NCBI RefSeq assembly: GCF_039537265.1
Contig: NZ_BAABAE010000003.1
Coordinates: 1,364,001 to 1,428,000 of the forward strand
Reading direction: 5' to 3'
From: Terrimesophilobacter bigeumensis
GTDB taxonomy: Bacteria > Actinomycetota > Actinomycetes > Actinomycetales > Microbacteriaceae
DNA length: 64,000 nt
Within the stretch, counting starts at the first letter, position 1, and each line of letters opens with the position of its first letter. A model generated the notes under the pieces. The model worked only from the letters and a program-made list of their open reading frames with translations. It did not search any database and was not told the origin of the DNA. The position numbers and the translations under genes were made by a program. Shown here in pieces: positions 40,525 to 47,005 of this stretch.

Positions 40525-41736
40525 TCAGGCCCCGAGAAGGATCGCCTGGAACTGCGCCGCGTACTTCTGCTCCTCCGCAGCACTCAGGCTGCGGAAGACG
40601 TGCGCGTTGGCAAGCGTGGCGTCGCTCGGGAAGATGAGCTGGTTGTCCGCCAGCTCCGGGTCGATCGCGACCATGGCTTCCTTCGTGCCGACGACCGGCG
40701 GGATGTAGTTCACGTAGGCCGCGACCTGGGCCGCGACCTCGGGGTCGTAGTAGTAGTTGATGAGCGCCTCGGCGTTCTTCTTGTGCTCGGAGCCGATCGG
40801 GACGACGAAGTTGTCGTTCCAGAGGGTTCCGCCCTTGCTCGGGAGCGCGAAGTCCCAGTGGTCCCCCGCCTCGAAGTTGAGCTGGGTGATGTCACCGGAC
40901 CAGACGATGGCCGCGAGGGTGTCGCCGTTCTGCAGGTCCTCCTTGTAGGAGTTGCCCTTGATGTTGCGGATCTGGCCGTTGTCGACCTGCTCCTGCAGGA
41001 GATCGATCGCGGCGCTGAACTCGTCGTCGCCCCACGAGCCGTCGATGGCCGTCCCCATGTCCTGCATGATGCAGCCCATGGTGTCGCGCATCTCGGACAG
41101 CACACCGACACGCCCCTTGAGGGAGGAGTCCCAAAGGTCGGAGACGGAGGTGAGTCCGCCGGGCAGCTCATCCTTGTTCCAGGCGATGCCGGCGAATCCG
41201 CCCTGCCACGGGAGTGACATCTTGCGTCCGGGGTCGAAGTCCACGTTGGCGAGCGCCGGGACGAGGTTCTTCTTGTTCGGGATGTTCGCCTCGTCGAGCT
41301 CCTGCGTGTAGCCGAAGCGGATGAGCCTATCGACCATCCAGTCGGTGAGACACACGGTGTCGCATCCGATGTCCTGGCCGAGCTTCAGCTGGTCCTTGAC
41401 CTTGCCGTAGTAGGTGTTGTTGTCGTCGACCGCCTCGGTGTAGGTGGCCTTGATCCCGGTCTGGGCGGAGAACGCTTCGAGCGTCGGGTACTTTCCGGCA
41501 TCGTCGACGTCGAGGTAGAGAGCCCAGTTGTCCCAGCGAACGATCTTGTCGGTATCCGACTTGTCCGTCGCCGCGGTGGGCTTCTCTTCACCCCCACCCG
41601 TCGAACACGCCGCAAGGGCTAGTGCGGCCGCGCTGATTCCGGCTCCCTTGAGCATCCCGCGGCGCGAGAACTGCGCGCGCTGCGCCTGGAGTACGAGGCT
41701 GCGGATGAACGGGTCTTCTGGCAGTGGTCTGGTCAT
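40525..41736 (-). CDS. potD: Spermidine/putrescine-type ABC binding lipoprotein, main copy
   Basis: A 403-residue Tat lipoprotein (FSRRGMLKG at residues 23-31, lipobox LAAC with Cys 44). It keeps the aromatic and acidic ligand pattern expected for PotD: W71 in RWDNW, the W in IVWSGD, LWND near residue 310, and an acidic residue in SEMRD. It is first in the potDABC-aminotransferase operon and divergent from alanine dehydrogenase across a symmetrical control region. Two tandem paralogues downstream have lost several of these ligands. Confidence 0.9.
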   Translation of the reverse strand: MTRPLPEDPFIRSLVLQAQRAQFSRRGMLKGAGISAAALALAACSTGGGEEKPTAATDKSDTDKIVRWDNWALYLDVDDAGKYPTLEAFSAQTGIKATYTEAVDDNNTYYGKVKDQLKLGQDIGCDTVCLTDWMVDRLIRFGYTQELDEANIPNKKNLVPALANVDFDPGRKMSLPWQGGFAGIAWNKDELPGGLTSVSDLWDSSLKGRVGVLSEMRDTMGCIMQDMGTAIDGSWGDDEFSAAIDLLQEQVDNGQIRNIKGNSYKEDLQNGDTLAAIVWSGDITQLNFEAGDHWDFALPSKGGTLWNDNFVVPIGSEHKKNAEALINYYYDPEVAAQVAAYVNYIPPVVGTKEAMVAIDPELADNQLIFPSDATLANAHVFRSLSAAEEQKYAAQFQAILLGA

Positions 41737-41795
41737 GTGAGTGCAACTCCTTCACGACGGTGCGTACGAGCGGACAACTTTGTTCCGTGTGGCTA

Positions 41796-41838
41796 GATAC
41801 TGTCACACCATCGCATCGGATCGCACCAAAAAGAGACC
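41796..41838 (-). promoter_or_regulatory. TTTTTGGTG-box promoter of the potD operon
   Basis: Read leftwards, GGTCTCTTTTTGGTG (41838-41825) is followed 21 bases later by CAGTATC (41802-41796). It mirrors the box of the divergent ald promoter on the other side of a 12-bp palindrome. Confidence 0.6.
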
Positions 41839-41856
41839 GAAACAACGACATCCAGT

Positions 41857-41868
41857 GTGAAATTTCAC
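41857..41868. promoter_or_regulatory. GTGAAATTTCAC palindrome midway between potD and ald boxes
   Basis: A perfect 12-bp palindrome located within about one base of the midpoint between the two divergent TTTTTGGTG boxes. It is a candidate operator for a shared regulator, for example an Lrp/AsnC protein like the one encoded at 63006-63473. Confidence 0.5.
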
Positions 41869-41882
41869 GAAATCAGCACACA

Positions 41883-41928
41883 TTTGCCCTTTTTTGGTGC
41901 GGAATCCATCGTCTGAGCCGAGTAGGCT
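41883..41928 (+). promoter_or_regulatory. TTTTTGGTG-box promoter of alanine dehydrogenase
   Basis: TTTGCCCTTTTTTGGTG (41883-41899) is followed 23 bases later by TAGGCT (41923-41928), a good -10. Transcription would start near 41935, giving a leader of about 60 bases with a GGAGAG site before the ATG. Confidence 0.6.
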
Positions 41929-41997
41929 GATGCCCGGAGCGGTACGAAGAAGTACCCTCCCGGTCGCACACGCAGTGAAGTGCAGGGCAGGAGAGCA

Positions 41998-43113
41998 ATG
42001 AAGGTCGCCATCCCCAGGGAGATCAAGAACAACGAGTTCCGGGTGGCCATCACCCCCGCAGGCGTGCACGACCTGGTCGCCCACGGACACGAGGTCATCG
42101 TCGAGACCGACGCCGGCACCGGCTCATCCATCTCCGACACCGAGTACCGCGACGCGGGCGCCAGGATCGCGAAGACCGCGGAAGAGACCTGGGCGGCCGC
42201 CGATATGCTCCTCAAGGTCAAGGAGCCGATCGCCGCGGAGTACGACTACTTCCGGGCCGACCTGCTGCTCTTCGCTTACCTCCATCTCGCCGCCGAGCCT
42301 GAGCTCACCGGGGCGCTCGTCGACGCGAAGGTCACCGCGATCGCCTACGAGACGGTGCAGTCGCCGAACCGCGCGCTGCCGCTTCTCGCCCCGATGAGCG
42401 AGGTGGCCGGTCGGCTCGCCCCCATCGTCGGAGCGAACGCGATGCTCAAGCCGAACGGTGGACCGGGCCTGCTCGTCCCCGGAGTCCCCGGTACCTATCC
42501 GGCGAAGATCGTCGTACTCGGCGGCGGGGTCGCCGGGACGAATGCCGTGTCGGTGTCGGTCGGCCTCGGCGCCGATGTCACGGTCCTCGACACCAACCTG
42601 CAGCGACTCAAGGAACTCGATGAGATCTATGCGGGCAGGGTGCGCACGGTCGCCTCGAACGGATTCGAGATCGAGCGCGCCGTCCTCGGCGCAGACCTCG
42701 TGATCGGTTCCGTGCTCGTCCCGGGGGCGAAGGCCCCCAAGCTCGTGAGCAACGACCTCGTCTCGCGCATGAAGCCGGGCAGTGTGCTCGTCGACATCGC
42801 GGTGGACCAGGGCGGGTGCTTCGCCGACTCCCATCCGACGACGCATGCCGACCCGACTTTCACGGTGCACGACTCGTTGTTCTACTGCGTCGCGAACATG
42901 CCGGGCGCTGTCCCGAACACCTCGACCTACGCCCTCACGAACGCGACGATGCCCTACGTGCGCGCGCTCGCGAACAACGGATGGCGCGCCGCGCTCTCCG
43001 CGGACGGCGCCCTCGCCCTCGGTCTCAACACCCAGGGCGGCCATGTCGTCAACGCACCGGTGGCCTCGGCGCTCGGGCTCGATCACGTGTCGCTCGCGGA
43101 CGTGCTCGGCTAG
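41998..43113 (+). CDS. ald: Alanine dehydrogenase
   Basis: A 371-residue NAD-dependent enzyme interconverting alanine with pyruvate and ammonia. The catalytic residues are at the textbook positions: K75 in LLKVKEP and H96 in FAYLHLA. The Rossmann motif is VLGGGVAGTNA near residue 175. The ATG at 41998 has GGAGAG upstream. Divergent from potD, it can regenerate pyruvate from the alanine produced by pyruvate-dependent amine transaminases (see 63476). Its TAG stop shares a CTAG palindrome with the stop of the convergent FtsK-like gene. Confidence 0.95.
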   Translation: MKVAIPREIKNNEFRVAITPAGVHDLVAHGHEVIVETDAGTGSSISDTEYRDAGARIAKTAEETWAAADMLLKVKEPIAAEYDYFRADLLLFAYLHLAAEPELTGALVDAKVTAIAYETVQSPNRALPLLAPMSEVAGRLAPIVGANAMLKPNGGPGLLVPGVPGTYPAKIVVLGGGVAGTNAVSVSVGLGADVTVLDTNLQRLKELDEIYAGRVRTVASNGFEIERAVLGADLVIGSVLVPGAKAPKLVSNDLVSRMKPGSVLVDIAVDQGGCFADSHPTTHADPTFTVHDSLFYCVANMPGAVPNTSTYALTNATMPYVRALANNGWRAALSADGALALGLNTQGGHVVNAPVASALGLDHVSLADVLG

Positions 43114-45995
43114 TCGCCCCCGACCGCCGGGAGCCGGACACGCTCCACGCGACCATCCGGGCTCAGCAGCCAGGCGTCGCTCTGCGGCGAGGTGATCGGG
43201 GGCGGAAGCTCCCGTTGTCGGGAAAGGGCGCGGTACTCGGCGACCGAGCACCCGTGGAAGAGCACGTGCGCGCGGGAGCGCAGAGTGCCGAGGAGCCCCC
43301 AGGAGGCGTTCCAGGCATCCGGGTCGCCGAGGATGAGACCCCTGCCGCCTCCCTCCACCGCCGGCTCCGCGGCGGCCGCGCCGCCGGCGAGGAGCGTGAC
43401 GCGGCCGAAAGAGCCGAGCCGAGCGGCGAGCGGACCCGGAGCCGACGCGACCACGGCGAGACCGGTCGCCGCCAGCCCGGCCAGAACGGACGCGTCGAGG
43501 TCGGCGGTCGTCGGCGGATTCGGCCGGGCAGCTTTCGGGACTAGTACCACCTGCACGCGGGACCCGTTCCAGGTGCCGCCGCCGGGGGGAAGCGAGGGGT
43601 CGAATCCGGCGACCCCGCCCGTGGCGATCGAATGCTCCTGGCGATCGGGCATCCTGAGCACGAGTTTCGTCTCGCACAGCGCCGACAGCGAGGCCAGGGC
43701 CGAGGCGCACGACGAGACGACGCGAATCCCCGCAGCCGGCCCCTCCCGGTGCAGCGCGGTGAGCGCGTCGACGAAGGCCGCCCTGTGGTCGGGCGGGAAC
43801 CTTCCGAGCAGAATGTCGAGGTCGTCGAACAGGAGCAGCCCCCCGACGGGCGCGCCCGAACGAATGCTGTCGAGCAGCCCCGTGACGAGGTCCCAGGCTC
43901 CCTCCACCGATCCGGGTACCCACATCGCGCCCGTCGCGCCGGCGGCGATCGCGTCGAGGACCCCCGACTTTCCGGAGCGCCGGCCTCCGACCACGAGCAG
44001 GTGGCCCTGCTCGACGGGGTCGTAGACGGCGACGGCCCGTCGCTGCCGTTCCGGCTGGTCGAGGAGACCGAAGGCGATCCCGGAGCCCTCGCCCGATGAC
44101 GGCCCCGCAGGCGGGAGGTCTTCCGGCCCCAGGCGGGTCGGCAGAGGATCGAGCCAGGGGCGACGCACCGGTCTGGTCTCCCAACGGCCGGCGACGGCGA
44201 CGGCGTCTGAGGCGACGGCCAGAGCGAACTGCATGGGCGTCAACGCGTCGTCGCGTGCCACGATCGCCCGACCGGGTGGATGCCGGGGCAGCCCGGCGGC
44301 ATCCGGCTCGCCGACGACCGCGATGCTGTCGGCCCGGTTGTTCACCCGGAGCGAGATGCGCAGGGTGCAATTGGCCAGGACGGTGTCACGCACCGAGCCT
44401 GCGGGCCGCTGGGTGCACAGAACGAGGTGCACGCCGAGCGACCGGCCGCGGGATGCAAGATCGGCGAACAGCTCGTGGAGTTCGGGGAATGCCGACGTCA
44501 GAGTGGCGAACTCGTCGATGACGATCACCAGCCGCGCAAGGGTCCGACTCCCCGCACCCTGCTCGTCCTGTGCGAGCTCATCGATCGAGCGTGCTCCGCT
44601 CTCGGCGAGGAACGCCTCACGATACCGGAGCTCGGCGCGCAGGCTCTGCAGTGCTCTGCCTGCCGTCGACTCCTCGAGGTCGGTGACCGTCCCGACCACG
44701 TGCGGGAGGTTGCGCAGGGGCGCGAAGGCCGCACCCCCCTTGAAGTCGACGAGCAGGAAGTTGACCTCCTCCGGTCCGTACCCGGTGGCCATGGCGAGGA
44801 CCCAGGTGATGAGCAGCTCGCTCTTGCCGCTTCCCGTGGTCCCTCCCACGACGGCGTGAGGCCCGTCCGAGACGAGATCGACGATCACGGGACCGGCGGG
44901 ACCGATCCCGAGGCAGGCCGCGAGGGCGGGGGCGTTCCCGCCCACCGGCTGCCGGAGTGCGGAGAATTCGACCCGGGAGGGCAACTGCTCACCCTGCACA
45001 CCACCGGGCTGCCGTCCTCCCCGCGACGCGACCGCGAGCGCGTTGGCGAACTCCGTCGCCTCGCGCTCGGTGACGAAACCCGGCGAGAACTCCGATCGTC
45101 GCTGCTGCGGGTGCCGGATCAGCCGTGCCCGCCCGGCTCCATCGAGTTGCACGACGACCCGGCACTCGCGCGGCAGGCCACGCTCCTGTCCCGCAGCCGC
45201 GATGACGAGACCTGCCCCATCACCCGATCGGGGCCGGAACTCGAGCTGCGCGAACCCGCCCGGCACCGTGCCCTCGGTGCGATGACCGGCGTTTCCCCCT
45301 TCCCAGTGCGGCAGCGCCCGGACCCAGCGGAGCCCCGGACCTCCGGTGGGGACCGCGCGCAGCCCCACGACATCCGGGGGAAGCGCATTCGCCAGCTGCA
45401 CCAGGAGCGCGCCGGCTGCGGGTACCGTCTTCGAAACGGGGCCGCACAGTCCGATACCGAGGCGAGCGTCGATGACGATGGGCGCCCCGTCCAGCGCCGC
45501 GGCCCTCGCTCGCAACTCGTCGATGGCGCGTTCCGACTCGCCGGCCTTCGCCACCGCCGGCCGGTCGAACTCGAGCGCACTCACCACCCTGCCGACGCCG
45601 AGCGTCACAGGCACCTGGTCGTCGAGCCGTTCGCGCCAGCGCTCGGGGTCATGATGCGCAGCTGCGAGGATGGCGGCCGCCGAGGGAGCGCTGCGCTGCA
45701 ACTCCGCGCACTCGCGCTCGTGGGCTTCGTCGATCGCATGGACGGTCGCGACGACCTCCCTCTCGAACCTCGCCCGTTCCTCGCGCATTCTCCGGCGACC
45801 CTGGCGCCGGGCGTCGGCGAGACCGGCCACCGCGACGACCGGGCCGAGCAGAGCGAACACGAGGGCGAAGGGCGACTGCGTGACCGCCCAGATCGCCACC
45901 GAGGCGACGACGGGAGCGACGCTCGCGAACACCGGGAACGGATGCGGTGGCGGTGGTTCAGGCGGCTGCGGGAAGGAGAGGGCGGTGATCGTCAT
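43110..45995 (-). CDS. FtsK/SpoIIIE (EccC/EssC-like) double ATPase
   Basis: A 961-residue membrane-associated ATPase. Two hydrophobic segments at about 18-60 anchor it. The first ATPase domain has a canonical Walker A (GGTTGSGKSELL, near 385) and Walker B (LVIVIDEFATL). The second has GGRRSGKS near 670 and LLLFDDLDILL. It resembles EccC/EssC of type VII secretion more than the DNA translocase FtsK: there is no gamma domain. No WXG100, EccB, EccD or mycosin gene is adjacent. The preceding gene encodes an FHA protein, the domain that EssC carries at its own N-terminus. ATG at 45995; a frame to 46196 is rejected. It is the last gene of the kinase-phosphatase cluster. Confidence 0.88.
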   Translation of the reverse strand: MTITALSFPQPPEPPPPHPFPVFASVAPVVASVAIWAVTQSPFALVFALLGPVVAVAGLADARRQGRRRMREERARFEREVVATVHAIDEAHERECAELQRSAPSAAAILAAAHHDPERWRERLDDQVPVTLGVGRVVSALEFDRPAVAKAGESERAIDELRARAAALDGAPIVIDARLGIGLCGPVSKTVPAAGALLVQLANALPPDVVGLRAVPTGGPGLRWVRALPHWEGGNAGHRTEGTVPGGFAQLEFRPRSGDGAGLVIAAAGQERGLPRECRVVVQLDGAGRARLIRHPQQRRSEFSPGFVTEREATEFANALAVASRGGRQPGGVQGEQLPSRVEFSALRQPVGGNAPALAACLGIGPAGPVIVDLVSDGPHAVVGGTTGSGKSELLITWVLAMATGYGPEEVNFLLVDFKGGAAFAPLRNLPHVVGTVTDLEESTAGRALQSLRAELRYREAFLAESGARSIDELAQDEQGAGSRTLARLVIVIDEFATLTSAFPELHELFADLASRGRSLGVHLVLCTQRPAGSVRDTVLANCTLRISLRVNNRADSIAVVGEPDAAGLPRHPPGRAIVARDDALTPMQFALAVASDAVAVAGRWETRPVRRPWLDPLPTRLGPEDLPPAGPSSGEGSGIAFGLLDQPERQRRAVAVYDPVEQGHLLVVGGRRSGKSGVLDAIAAGATGAMWVPGSVEGAWDLVTGLLDSIRSGAPVGGLLLFDDLDILLGRFPPDHRAAFVDALTALHREGPAAGIRVVSSCASALASLSALCETKLVLRMPDRQEHSIATGGVAGFDPSLPPGGGTWNGSRVQVVLVPKAARPNPPTTADLDASVLAGLAATGLAVVASAPGPLAARLGSFGRVTLLAGGAAAAEPAVEGGGRGLILGDPDAWNASWGLLGTLRSRAHVLFHGCSVAEYRALSRQRELPPPITSPQSDAWLLSPDGRVERVRLPAVGGD

Positions 45996-46117
45996 CGACT
46001 CAGGAGACCACGCCCGCCGCCGCCGACCCGGACGGCGGGACCCGATCCGTGGACAACGACGAGCCGTCCTCGATGTGAGGGAGTGATCAGGCGCCTCTCG
46101 GCTTCTCCTGCGGAGGC

Positions 46118-47005
46118 TCAGCTCACGATGAAGAACTGCTCGCCGAGGTCGACGCGCGAGCCGCGGACGAGGCGGTAGCGGCGTTCGGGGTGGCAACGGA
46201 TCGGCGGCGACTCCGGCTCCCTCACGATCGTGCCGTTGCCCGAGTAGCGGTCCTTGACCCAGAAGCTTCCGGCCTCCTGACCGAACTCGAGGTGGGTCTT
46301 GGACACCGAGCGGCTCGGGTCGAGCACGCGCACGATATGGTCGAAGTACTCGCCGGGCTCGGGCCGGGGACTACGGCCGATGAGTCCGCCTCCGAACACG
46401 GTGAAGGACTCACCGGTACTGAACTGGAGCACGAATCGTTCGCCCTCCGGATGCCGCGCGACGATACGCGTCGGTTCGACGTCCTCCTCGAACTCGGTCG
46501 AGTCCGACTCCGGCGACACGAAGGGTTCTGGCTCCGGCTCTGACTCTGGCTCCGGCTCTGGCTCCGGCTCCGGCTCAGGTTCGGGCTCCGGCTCCGGCTC
46601 TGGTTCCGGCTCGGGGGCAGGCTCAGGTTCCGGCTCCGGTTCCGGCTCAGGCTCCAGCTCCGGCTCAGGTTCCGGCTCAGGTTCCGGCTCAGGTTCCGGC
46701 AGCCGGTCCTGCTCGACCCTCTCGAGTCGCTCGACGACATTCGTGTCCCGGGGACGGGCGAGAGAGCGTCCTATCGATCGCGCGACGAAACCGCACTCCC
46801 CGCAGAAGATGTCGTCCGGCGACATCGGAGCCCCGCACTGTTCGCAGGTCAACCCTGATTCCTGCTCCGCGACCGGCCGGGTGAACGGCTGAGGGATCAT
46901 CGGCCGGATCGGCGACGACGCGGCGACGACGGCACGCCCGCACTCCCCGCAGAACATGGCGTCCGAGGGGAGCTCCGTACCGCAATAGCCGCAGGTCACG
47001 GCCAT
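46118..47005 (-). CDS. Double zinc-ribbon / Pro-Glu repeat / FHA-domain protein
   Basis: About 295 residues. Two zinc ribbons come first (CGYCG...FCGECG at about 5-24 and CEQCG...FCGECG at about 54-74), then a long Pro-Glu dipeptide tract (about 104-165), then an FHA phosphothreonine-binding domain (GLIGRSPRPEPGE, SVSKTHLEF, SGNGT) at about 200-295. The acidic tract would form a stiff spacer. The ATG at 47005 overlaps the transglutaminase stop (TGATG); GTG at 47008 is an alternative. It is likely recruited to proteins phosphorylated by the kinase of the same cluster, perhaps docking them to the FtsK-like ATPase encoded next. Confidence 0.85.
   Translation of the reverse strand: MAVTCGYCGTELPSDAMFCGECGRAVVAASSPIRPMIPQPFTRPVAEQESGLTCEQCGAPMSPDDIFCGECGFVARSIGRSLARPRDTNVVERLERVEQDRLPEPEPEPEPEPEPELEPEPEPEPEPEPAPEPEPEPEPEPEPEPEPEPEPEPESEPEPEPFVSPESDSTEFEEDVEPTRIVARHPEGERFVLQFSTGESFTVFGGGLIGRSPRPEPGEYFDHIVRVLDPSRSVSKTHLEFGQEAGSFWVKDRYSGNGTIVREPESPPIRCHPERRYRLVRGSRVDLGEQFFIVS
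46525..46702. repeat. Hexanucleotide repeat encoding Pro-Glu dipeptides
   Basis: About 30 imperfect tandem copies of a 6-bp unit (GGCTCC/GGTTCA/GGCTCT variants) encode alternating Pro and Glu on the minus strand, with a few Ala, Leu and Ser interruptions. Synonymous variation between units suggests selection on the peptide; length polymorphism among strains is likely. Confidence 0.9.

Noticed and set aside
42124..44370. Leftward open frame of 748 codons spanning ald and the end of the FtsK-like gene
   Set aside because: It overlaps both genes in wrong frames; alanine dehydrogenase and the ATPase are unambiguous.
46525..46702. CRISPR-like array
   Set aside because: The repeat unit is six bases without spacers and lies inside a coding region, encoding Pro-Glu.
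43110..47005. Complete type VII secretion system
   Set aside because: Only an EccC-like ATPase and an FHA protein are seen; WXG100 substrates, EccB, EccD, EccE and mycosin are absent.
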